Shown here: positions 9,852-18,390 of the stretch, in pieces
Layout of the letters: every line of letters begins with the position of its first letter
How positions within the stretch are numbered: the first letter of the stretch is position 1
Assembly: GCF_000003605.2 (NCBI RefSeq)
Contig: NW_003143796.1
Span: forward strand, 523,976 to 543,216
Direction: 5' to 3'
Source of the DNA: Saccoglossus kowalevskii
Lineage: Eukaryota > Hemichordata > Enteropneusta > Harrimaniidae
DNA length: 19,241 bases
Notes under the pieces: generated by a model
Database searches by the model: none
What the model saw: the letters and a program-made list of their open reading frames with translations, nothing else
What the model was told of the DNA's origin: nothing
Made by a program: the position numbers and the translations under genes

Positions 9852-9964
9852 TAATTTTTCTGGAAATCCAATCCGTTATCTGACACATGAGCATCCAATG
9901 CAAAGAACAGCAGAAGCGATTGAAATACATGTGCTGCTGAGTTGAGGTTGGGAGAATTTGAAAT
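9852..9964 (-). CDS. Weak candidate minus-strand exon A (unknown protein)
   Basis: On the minus strand an acceptor GGTTTTCAG precedes 9964. From there 37 codons plus two bases are open to a GTAAAC donor at 9851. The peptide contains an aliphatic stretch (VFQSLLLFFAL) followed by a polar segment ending SDNGLDFQKN. Phase 2 at the right end matches the one-base start of exon B. A competing frame through the same DNA is open for longer (9793-9975 and beyond, with a single TAA before exon B), which weakens the case. No upstream phase-0 partner was found. The product is unknown. Confidence 0.18.
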
Positions 9965-10180
9965 CTGAAAACCAATCCAAATTCACCAATGATTACTGTA
10001 CAAACTGTATAACTTCAAATAATTGTCTCAGGAAATATATTTCTAAACGTGCGCTATGGAGTGTATTATGTCGAGAAAGAATTAATCAGTTTTTTGGGAT
10101 GTATATAAAATATATCACATGACTGTGTATCAAATAGAAACATCATGAAATATATATTTATGTAAAATATGAGTATTACT
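9965..10180. other. No gene seen
   Basis: Short AT-rich stretch between the weak minus-strand candidate and the duplicated AT-rich block; nothing supportable. Confidence 0.4.
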
Positions 10181-10345
10181 ACTGTATCATAGTAATAGAG
10201 AGAATAATTAAATAATTTTATTTATTATTACTATTACTATTAATAATAATTAATATAGAGATAAGAAATATAAAAAATTGTTACTATCATGGTAATAGAA
10301 TTATTAAATAATTTTATTATATAAATATAGAGACAATAATTATTA
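10181..10345 (+). repeat. AT-rich tandem duplication, two ~70-100-bp copies
   Basis: Three words recur in the same order. TATCATAGTAATAG (10185-10198) recurs as TATCATGGTAATAG (10285-10298). TTAAATAATTTTATT (10208-10222) recurs at 10304-10318. ATATAGAGA (10253) recurs near 10325. The offset shrinks from 100 to about 72 bp because copy 1 holds an extra (ATT)n expansion (10219-10250). This is a local duplication with microsatellite growth in one copy. Confidence 0.6.
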
Positions 10346-12196
10346 TTTTATTGAGAGTTTAGAATTTATTAAAAATCTAAATATTGAATATTTTATATTT
10401 ATTATTTTGTGTTTTCAATTAGCATGTTTACTAACACTCAAACAAATCCAGAGAGTAGCTAGCTAAAAAACATTGTGATCAAATTTTCACCAATTTATTA
10501 ATTTGAATGCCTGTGAATGGCCTTAAGTCATCTTTTCTTTTTCTGTAATCCACACAAGTAGCTTTCTATTTTGAATTTAGAGTGGCTCTTAATGGCTTTT
10601 GAAAACGTGCAGAATTCATGCAGATCTGTGTATCGATATACTTGATGTTTTCTTTGGGGAAGTGATTTTTTTTTTTTACAATGTCTGTTTCATGAGCTTT
10701 AGTCAGGTTCATGGATTAACACTTACTGATTGAGATCAATGGGTTTTCTCATACCACATGACCAACTTAAATTCCTATGCATACAACATGCCATAACTCA
10801 GAAATTCCTTTTTCCATTAATATGCTAATTTTAGCAGAAAAATACAAATGATTGTGTTATTTTTTCTAAATCCGTTGAAAAAAAAAAGCTAAACGTGTTT
10901 TTTTTTTATACAGTTCAGGTTTCTAACAATGAAAGGATAATCTGAACTTTCCTGGCAGCATATGTTTATTTTTAGCATATATTAATAATCCTTAAAATCA
11001 GGTTGAACAAAGGGGATGATCTCTGATTCAATGGTAGTACAAGAAGAATTGGATATGCTCACTTGAAAAACATTTGAAAAGCATGCCTTCAGCGTAAAGT
11101 AATTACCTGTTCCCGGAGTATGTTTGTAATAATTGCTCAATGATTGCGGCGACCATGTACATGCACTATATCTGAATATTAAATTTCTTGTTTTTGCTTC
11201 TACTACTTCTGATTATTGTTTTTTTAGTCCTGTTTCTTGATTTGTAAATGAAACTCACTGTCATTCACAATTTAGAGTATTTTGAAATTATTTTGTTTGA
11301 TAATGTATCCTAATTGGCTTCAAAGTTGTCTGATTTCATTGTTCTAAAATACAAATGTTGTTTTTGCAACCCTCTTCATTCTATTCAATACCTATAGTGC
11401 ATATGTGTCCTCAATGTGATTGATTTCATTCCAATTTTCATTAATTTTAGCATCACTTTTTTGTTTTTGCCTATCATGAAATGGGAATTTAAAATAACAA
11501 AATAACCCCCAAAGATCATATTTTAATCAAATTTGTACGTCCCAGGTTTACTTCACATATACATACCATGTAATTCAGTGTTTTCATTATTTTATTGAAT
11601 CCTGCTGTATTTGCTGCCAAATACATCATTTTTATTTTATGATCAATCATTCCTAATTACTTTTAGCAAGATGCAATATCAAACAAATATTATAAATTTA
11701 TCTAATTTATAATTCTACTATATTTTCATTTCGATTGATGTCAGCTGAAAATTGATCGTACTCTGTCAATAATCAAAAGCGTCTGATTACGTCAACCTAT
11801 TAAAGAGAAAATATCAAGGGATTACGATATTTTTCATGTACGTGTATATATCCACAGTTTAAAAAAAGTGAAATAGTGGAGTATCAAGTGCTGAATGAAT
11901 TATTGCTGAAATAACAGTGACTATAAAATCATTGTGTGTGTCTGGTATGCTAATTTTATCGATTCAGTGTTTGTTTTTTTCTCACGAATGCTTTGTGTAT
12001 TTTGTGTTGCTGTTCTTCTTGATTATGGTATCTTCTCCAATTATTCAATAGCATTGTTTTGTTTTTTTTGTTAATTTCAATTTTAGTTGGTTCGTGTGTA
12101 GCAGCTGAAATAAACGAACTTCACCGTAAACCATAGTTAATAAACAATACGTACTAGGAGCTCCAGATAACTTATTAGTAACATGTACAATGAAAA
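10346..12196. other. No gene established; AT-rich unique sequence
   Basis: No repeat family is recognised. On the minus strand a short start-to-donor segment (11107-11156: ATGGTCGCCG to AACAG then GTAATT) is open for 16 codons and two bases, but no partner exon follows in phase. A plus-strand acceptor at 12086 leads to a 16-codon frame ending in TAG at 12134-12136. Neither is enough for a gene call. Confidence 0.35.
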
Positions 12197-12408
12197 TATT
12201 GTAAAATACTTTATTTTAGCTGGAATCAATGTAAGCTGAAAAGATTTTTTGGCTGTTTTGTATAGAATTTATTTTCACTGATTTTTGACAAATTTAATTT
12301 AAAATATAGAAAAAAAGGTATATTCACTGGATTTTATTTTCACTGAATCATTCCTTCAGTGAAAATAGCAAAAAATAATTCCCAACGAAAATAAAGGATT
12401 TTACAGTA
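12197..12408. mobile_element. Foldback MITE, copy A (TACTGTAAAA termini)
   Basis: About 212 bp. It begins TATTGTAAAA (one mismatch) and ends with intact TTTTACAGTA, so the ancestral terminal inverted repeat is TACTGTAAAA. It aligns along its whole length with copy B at 13543-13750, sharing blocks such as GAATTTATTTTCACTG, TTTTTGACAA and AAGGTATATTCACTG. The outermost TA could be a duplicated TA target, as in Tc1/mariner-type elements. There is no coding capacity, so it is non-autonomous. Confidence 0.75.
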
Positions 12409-13191
12409 TGTTAGTCAATATGTGATTTGGTATGCATTTTTTATCCTTCCTCAACTACATCACACTGTGGAGATATGTTCGTTGTGCATGTGATAATACC
12501 AGTATTAGACTGTCGAGCTACAAACAAGGGTTTCTTCAGATATTACCCAGAACATTCCGAGCCTCTTCAGATATCTTGAGATTTTATTTGTTATTGCCTG
12601 AACATTAGATTTTAACAATGATCAATCACTAATTAATATTAATAAATCTATATGCATCCCAATATTGTTGTTTTTATGATAATAAAAATTTTCATAATGT
12701 TATGATTAATTATCGAAACCAGCTGAATTAATATTCTCACTGGTTATGGGTTGCCAGAAATGCCTTGGATAAAAAACTAATATGCTTCTAAGGGTGGAAA
12801 GTAAATGCTCTCTATAGTAAACTTTGTGTAACTAACTCAGAGTTTCTCAGGTAATCAACTTAATAGCTAAACGTCCTTGCCTGTTCAATTTACTCCATCG
12901 TGTCAGTGTAACAATCACTGTACTCCTTTAACTTAAACTCAAATTATTGATGGGTTTTCTAAAGGTCAATGCTGATGTAGATAAGTTGATTGATTTAAAC
13001 CTCAAATTGTGAACATTCCATTTCTACTTTGCAACCACTTTAAAAGCTCTACACATTTAAGTGTTACTTGAAAACATGGAGATGCTTAGACCCAGGAGTA
13101 CTGATGTGAAGAGATACTTGAATTCACGTAACTGCTCCGCCCCTGTAAAGTGATATTTGAATGCAATAGTTTGATTCGCATTCTCAAATTG
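12409..13191. other. No gene seen between the two MITE copies
   Basis: AT-rich sequence with a short direct repeat CTTCAGATAT (about 12534 and 12565). I see no open frame, RNA gene or splice-site pair worth naming. Confidence 0.4.
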
Positions 13192-13305
13192 CCACAGTCT
13201 TCATAGCATTTGAATTTATGTTTAATAAACAAATGCTATTTACATGCATTGTATAATGTCGCATGGGACCCATCCATCGAACATGATGTGACGCGAAGAC
13301 TGTGG
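13192..13305. repeat. Nested inverted repeats (11-bp outer, 10-bp inner)
   Basis: CCACAGTCTTC (13192-13202) is the reverse complement of GAAGACTGTGG (13295-13305). Directly inside the left arm, ATAGCATTTG (13203-13212) pairs perfectly with CAAATGCTAT (13230-13239) across a 17-nt loop. The outer pair bounds a 114-bp segment. It may be a decayed small foldback element. No second copy and no clear target duplication were seen. Confidence 0.6.
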
Positions 13306-13542
13306 ACCATAATTTATATTTCTTCTGTTCGTTGTGCAGTATGATTTAAAATGTTTTCATATCTGTATTTTTATTCAAGATTCAAAGCAAAGTGTGCTTA
13401 AAGTTGCATTCTCACTTTGTATAATCTGTAAAAAAAAAACTATGTGACTCCTGTAAGCATGATACATTAAGCACTTCGTTTTTTCTACTGTTGATAAGAA
13501 ATGTTATTCACTGTGCTGCAACTAGATGGACTAATTCACTGG

Positions 13543-13750
13543 TACTGTAAAATACTTTATTTCAGCTGGAATTAATTTTCGCTGAAAAGACCTTTTGGGT
13601 GTTTTGTATGGAATTTATTTTCACTGATTTTTGACAAGTTTAATGTAAAATATAGAATAAAAGGTATATTCACTGCATTTTATTTTCACGGAATCATTCC
13701 TTTACCGAAAATAGCGAAAATTAATTCCAAGCGAAAAATAGCGTAACAGG
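13543..13750. mobile_element. Foldback MITE, copy B
   Basis: About 208 bp, starting with intact TACTGTAAAA and ending in a degraded right terminus (GCGTAACAGG). Subterminal arms are strikingly preserved: GGAATTAATTTTCGCT (13568-13583) is the exact reverse complement of AGCGAAAATTAATTCC (13713-13728). Most of the element can fold on itself. It is clearly homologous to copy A and differs by scattered substitutions. It is non-coding and non-autonomous. Confidence 0.78.
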
Positions 13751-13768
13751 AAATCATTCATTGGTATT

Positions 13769-13958
13769 GTGATCTAAAAAAACTTCTTACTGTAATAGTC
13801 ATGGAATTTGTAACTTGGTGATATGAAATTCACATTAAATAAATAAAAATGTTGTTATGGCAACAAACATGACCATAGTCATTCTAACCAATGCTTATAG
13901 TGATCTTGAAAAACATCTTACTGCAGTTATAGAATTTGTAATTTGGCAACATGAAAAA
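13769..13958 (+). repeat. Direct duplication, ~60-bp core, period 131
   Basis: The segment from 13769 (GTGATCTAAAAAAACTTCTT onward) recurs from 13900 (GTGATCTTGAAAAACATCTT onward). Shared blocks continue as CTTACTG, AGAATTTGTAA or GGAATTTGTAA, and CATGAAA or ATATGAAA. The copies carry many substitutions, so the duplication is old. It starts about 19 bp after the right end of MITE copy B. Confidence 0.6.
13851..13864. promoter_or_regulatory. RFX X-box-like palindrome
   Basis: GTTGTTATGGCAAC matches the symmetric RFX X-box GTTGCCATGGCAAC at 12 of 14 positions, with one half-site (GGCAAC) intact. X-boxes bound by RFX factors control ciliary genes in animals. No gene start is seen next to it, and it lies between two copies of an old duplication. 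A distal element or chance are both possible. Confidence 0.3.
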
Positions 13959-15736
13959 CAAAATAAGTGGAAAAATTAAGGCAATCAGGGGCCTCAAGTC
14001 TGCACCCATACAGTCACATGGAATTTAATATTTTTCCAACCAACTCATCTCGATTTTGAGGGATACCATATCAGGATCCCAACAGAATCAGTTGTGTTAG
14101 AGGGCACACTGCTCCAAATATTAATAATGGATGAATGTAGCTGTATTTTGATCTTTTGATGCAGACCACAAAAATGCAGTTCTTACACCTTAAGCATTTC
14201 AGAAATGTCTCAATTTGTTAGTTTGAAATCATCTATGAGGACATTTTGCAAAAATAACATGTGTACACTGTTAATTGACAAAATTCAATGATCTTCCCTT
14301 CCCTGAAAATTTCAGATAAAACTCCATCAAATACTATTCAGCAGCTGTATGATGTTTTAGGCACAAATCTATGCATATTTAATATACATCATTTGCATAA
14401 TTGCTCCTATTTATCATCCATACAGTATAGGGTGTAATTATTCACTGTTTTTTTATTTTTGCTGATAAATAAACTGAATTAAAACATAGTAAATGTATGT
14501 ATGATGTAGAGTATTGTTTCCTTCACAACTCACTGAATTTAAATCTACAGCAAATATCCCTGCAACATCAAATCTACTAAAATTAAACCCAATGAATTTC
14601 TCTCCCTCTCTCTCTACAGTTTTAATGATTACCAGCTGATCTATTTTAGATTTGTTTCATTACAAGAATTGACTTCATTTATTAAACTTGGTGATTTAGC
14701 ATTAATTGCTACAATTTTTCATTACTTTTAACAGTAAATGTCAACTCTTAATGAGGATTTCAGCATTATTGAGTTTTGTTTAGTGGAATGTCCAGTCAAG
14801 TGTAAGATGATTAACTTCTAGTTGGTTAAATGAACCATAGACATGGCCAGGTTATAACATTTTTATTGAATGAATAGACTTGAATTGCATTTATTTTGTC
14901 AAACAATATTGCTTTTTTTAATTGAATTCAAGATTTAGTTAATCTTGGGAAGTTTAAAGGTTATTGAATTAATTTTGTTTATTTGTGTAAGTTGTTATGT
15001 GAATTTCTTTTCACTAACAGATATATAATCTGTTAAATCGTAATGTGTTTGATTTTGGTTATTTTCCGTGTTCAAACATTGCAACATTGCATTGTTAGCA
15101 TTCTAAACCACCAATTACGGTACCTATAAAGTGTTTCATACTTAATTTTGGAAAAGTATTTAATTTAAAAACTTTGCTTTTACTAAAAGGAAATGTGTAT
15201 ATTAAGTTAGATTCTGGGTATTTTCATACATACAAATTATACAAATTGCATACATGGCCAGGAAATTAAATAATAATTTCTGTCCAAACCGCTAATAAAA
15301 GTTTCGCTCCCTTCTTGTACTTAATTTTGAAGAAATATTATGCTTTAACTAAAAGGAAATGTGCATAGTAATTAGCTAATTAGCATGCTGACTCATTTGA
15401 ACTGATTTTTGTTTATTCCACTAAGATGGGATTAGTTAGAGTGGCATAATAGGTGAGGTGATTGCCCTGATTTGAAGTTAAACTCCTATATTGCAATATC
15501 TGTGTGTTAGTTTGCATGTGCAATTCTAAGATCAGTTCCACTGTAGCGTCTCGCATATTTTGTTTGGTAAAACTTGATCAGTTTTTGCTACATTTACGTT
15601 CATATCGTAAATTAGTTCAGTCAACCCTGTATATAGCAAATACCAATAGCATGAATAAATTATTCTTTATAGACAAGTAGTCTTTATATGGAGGTTGATT
15701 GTTTTAATGATTTATGAATGAAAATATAACAATTTT
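13959..15736. other. No gene established; AT-rich unique sequence
   Basis: A strong pyrimidine tract plus CTACAG (about 14600-14620) is an attractive splice acceptor. The following sequence is open only in one phase, with AT-rich, low-information codons, and is stopped in the phase needed by the exon at 4780. An ATTTGCAT octamer lies at 14391-14398. No repeats or RNA genes are seen. Confidence 0.38.
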
Positions 15737-16440
15737 TAGCTCCGCTGTCGACTTTGTCGAGCGGAGCTAATCATATGAGTGATTGTCCGTCGTCGTCCGT
15801 CATCCGTGTCAATGTTTTACTTTTTCGACTTCTTCTTGAAAACTACAAGCCTGAATGCTTTGATACTTGGTGTATATGTTCCTTGGGTAGACCTCTCTCA
15901 GATTTGTTCATTTCATGATGATATCTTCAATTCTCTAATTTTGGTGAATATTTTTGTCATTTTTAGTAAAAAGTGATATTTTCAACTTCTTGTTAAAACC
16001 GCAAATCCAATTGCTTTGATATTACATATATAGGTACTACATGTGGACCTCTCTCAGATTTGTTCATTTTGTAATGATATCTTTAATTCTCTAATTTTGG
16101 TGAATATTTTTGTCATTTTTGGTAAAAAGTGATATTTTCGACTTCTTGTTGAAAACCGCAAGTCCAATTGCTTTGATATTACATATAAATGTACTACATG
16201 TGGACCTCTCTCAGATTTGTTCATTTCATGATGATATCTTTAATTTCCTAATTTTGATGAAAATTTTTGTAATTTTTGGTAAAAAGTGATATTTTCGACT
16301 TCTTGTTGAAAACCGCAAGTCCAATTGCTTTGATATATTATACATATAGGTACTACATGTGGACCTCTCTCAGATTTGTTCATTTTCTAATGATATCTTC
16401 TGTTCTTTAATTGCCATGTGCATTGCTAACAGCGGAGCTA
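15737..16440. mobile_element. Pearl-like non-autonomous element with tandem core
   Basis: The left end is a hairpin: TAGCTCCGCT (15737-15746) faces its exact reverse complement AGCGGAGCTA (15760-15769), with an inner CGAC/GTCG pair and a TTT loop. The right end repeats AGCGGAGCTA (16431-16440), an inverted match to the left terminus. Between them lies a GTCCGTCGTCGTCCGTC stretch, then a ~157-bp tandem array (15824-16412). Bivalve pearl elements have this plan of short arms around two to several ~160-bp core monomers. A second small hairpin, CAGCC-GACA-GGCTG (16444-16457), just outside may belong to the 3' end. It has no coding capacity. Family assignment is by structure only. Confidence 0.65.
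15824..16412 (+). repeat. ~157-bp tandem core, 3.75 monomers
   Basis: The word TTCGACTTCT or TTCAACTTCT marks monomer starts at 15824, 15981, 16137 and 16294, spacings of 157, 156 and 157. Each monomer then carries CTTGATATTAC-type and CTACATGTGGACCTCTC words, CAGATTTGTTCATTT, and TGGTAAAAAGTGATATTT. Monomer 1 is the most divergent; 2 to 4 are closer to one another. Monomer 4 is cut after about 119 bp. The 65-codon frame at 15779-15976 is only a read-through of monomer 1. The period is not a multiple of three, so a repeat protein is not encoded. Confidence 0.85.
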
Positions 16441-16645
16441 TCTCAGCCGACAGGCTGCTTGCTCAGTTTAACAGGCAATATGTCAACAAATATTTGAAGA
16501 TCTGGAATAAAAAAAAATGCTTGCTTTGATTATTGAAAATGTCCATGTGTAAAACACTAATCATGTAACCATCGTCATCTTAGTAATTTTACACAAGTTT
16601 ATTGGACAAAACTAAAGTCAAATGGCAATTGCTGATGCACATTAG

Positions 16646-16744
16646 GCAGGTGGCTTATACAGGTCACTTTTCTTGTAAATTGCATTGGGACTACCTGAGG
16701 TGGTCACTATGGGCAGGTGGTCTTTATATAAAGGTGGTCACTGA
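16646..16744 (+). repeat. Degenerate 'GCAGGTGG...GGTCAC' repeat cluster
   Basis: GCAGGTGGCTTATACAGGTCAC (16646-16667) and a longer relative starting GCAGGTGGTCTTTATA and ending GGTGGTCAC (16713-16741) flank a partial unit, GAGGTGGTCACTATGG (16698-16713). The second unit contains the perfect 12-bp palindrome CTTTATATAAAG (16722-16733). It is probably a decayed minisatellite. The 64-codon frame overlapping it (16602-16796) is not credible. Confidence 0.45.
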
Positions 16745-17297
16745 CACAGATTTGACAGTAATTAGTTTAAATATTATATTGACTAACATTTTGTAGTGTG
16801 TGTGCAATCCTGCCCACGTGTCTTTTTAACAAGGTGAGGAGACTTTAGGTATGGTAGGTGTTTTATTACTTTGACCCACACTTGATCTATCATGTTTTAT
16901 TATTCCAATATGAGCACACATGAGCTAGCTTTATTATTTGCCTGTGAAATTGAAAAATGTCAAGCTTCATTGGCTACAATTGACTGCTTTAGAAGATGTA
17001 GCAGGCCGTAAAATCACCACTTGATGTTAAATGAAATAAATTTTTGATGATCATTTGTCACGTTCTACAATATACTCTCATTTTTGCCAAGGATACATCA
17101 TGTAACCTTGACTAGTACAAGCTTTTTCTGTTTCTTTTCACAAAGTCACAGAGGATTGTTGTTTATAGCGTTTGTTACCGCTGCGCATGGTCTGTCCCCA
17201 TAATTTTAAATGAAAGAGAGAAAATTTATCATTTGAGAATTACATATTAATACCTTCTGGTGGTGGGATAGGCTGGCTGGGTGTGGATCACTTTGAA
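16745..17297. other. No gene seen
   Basis: Unique AT-rich sequence without a supportable frame, repeat or RNA gene. Confidence 0.4.
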
Positions 17298-17486
17298 TAC
17301 TGTAAAATGACTAATTTTGACTGGGTTTAAATTTCGCTGATTTACCATTTCAGACACGGTTTTATCACTTAGATAATGTGTTCTATGCTAAATTGTACAT
17401 ATTCGCTGTGTTTCAATTAAGCGCATTTTCCAGTCAGTGAAACAAGCAAAATCAAAACCCAGGGAATAATTAATCCTTTTACAGTA
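17298..17486. mobile_element. Foldback MITE, copy C (shorter relative)
   Basis: It has perfect 10-bp terminal inverted repeats, TACTGTAAAA (17298-17307) and TTTTACAGTA (17477-17486), the same termini as copies A and B. Subterminal arms also pair imperfectly (GACTGGGTTTAAATTTCGCT against GCAAAATCAAAACCCAG). The length is about 189 bp. The central sequence differs from A and B, but the subterminal CTGGGTTTAAATTTCGCTGA resembles CTGGAATTAATTTTCGCTGA of copy B. It is a related subfamily, possibly mobilised by the same transposase. Confidence 0.72.
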
Positions 17487-18334
17487 GATGGTTTTCTGTT
17501 AACTGTGAGATCTTGAATATTGTGTGGAAGACATGGACCAAGCGTCTGCTGCAAAAATCATATGACTTGATGACAAGATTGAATTTCTTTTTTCAGCTCA
17601 ATGTCAAACTGCTGATATTTCCAAAGGAAAATATGACATTGAGATACCCTTACTTCATTAAACCATCTTCAAATGATTATAGCAAATGTTGTGGAAAGAT
17701 ACTTTTGCATTTGTTTAATCGTACACGTTGTTTTGATACTATATATATGTGCATATTCTATATATAGTGAGTGTTTAGGTTCTATCTGTCCACCATGTGT
17801 GCACTCATTAAATGTATTTTCCTGTACGTGCTTTATAGACAGAGTTTGTTCAAACTGCTATAATGACAATGCCATGATACTATCCATGGGTTGTGCAATT
17901 TTATTTGAAGTGGGCCGACTGGTGGCCATTTTATTTAATTGTTTGTGCATGCATTTATCACACATTCTATGACTGATTGTGTTCAAAGCTGGTAATAGGA
18001 TGAGAATCTAAAACTTTAACAATTTAGATATCAAACGCTTATTCTGTATGGACTTTCTATTTCCTGTATTTTAGCAGGATGCAATGTATTATCAGCTTAT
18101 CTATATTATGATGCATCTAAAATATAAAATTAATATGCCTTGTTACCTATCTCAAATTACCACATGGACTGACTTATGTACATGTATGCTCCTTGAACAG
18201 AATCAACTGCATTTGACCTCATTAAAATGCATAAACATGATTCTAATCAAATGCTAATTATATGTCTTCGTTAATTGCATATTAATAGAATGCTTAATTT
18301 GGGTGGTTGTATACTATGTCTGGTAACATAGAAT
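17487..18334. other. No gene established
   Basis: Two overlapping frames (17513-17767 and 17673-17972; 84 and 99 codons) contain AT-rich, Cys/Ile/Tyr-rich codons and no domain. An acceptor-like TTTCTTTTTTCAG at 17596 opens a 21-codon frame (17599-17658) in the phase needed by the 4780 donor, ending in TAA at 17659. The peptide (CQTADISKGKYDIEIPLLH) looks plausible as a terminal exon but is too short to call. Confidence 0.35.
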
Positions 18335-18343
18335 CCCCCCCCC
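18335..18343 (+). repeat. C9 homopolymer run
   Basis: Nine consecutive C residues about 45 bp before the minisatellite. Length-unstable simple sequence; no function inferred. Confidence 0.8.
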
Positions 18344-18390
18344 AAGCAGCCATGATCTAAAGCATTAAAACACTAAATGCATTATAATCT

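Noticed and set aside
12087-12136. Phase-compatible terminal exon for the 4780 donor
   Set aside because: Good acceptor, but only 16 codons before TAG and no independent support.
14764-14801. Short segment between TTTCAG and GTAAGA
   Set aside because: Open only in a phase that does not match the candidate first exon; the acceptor is weak.
15779-15976. 65-codon frame in the repeat element
   Set aside because: Read-through of the GTCCGTC stretch and monomer 1; the other monomers do not keep the frame and the 157-bp period shifts it.
17597-17661. Phase-compatible terminal exon for the 4780 donor
   Set aside because: A pyrimidine-rich acceptor and a plausible 21-codon peptide, but another frame is open for longer through the same DNA and a 12.8-kb intron to a 65-nt coding end cannot be supported from sequence alone.
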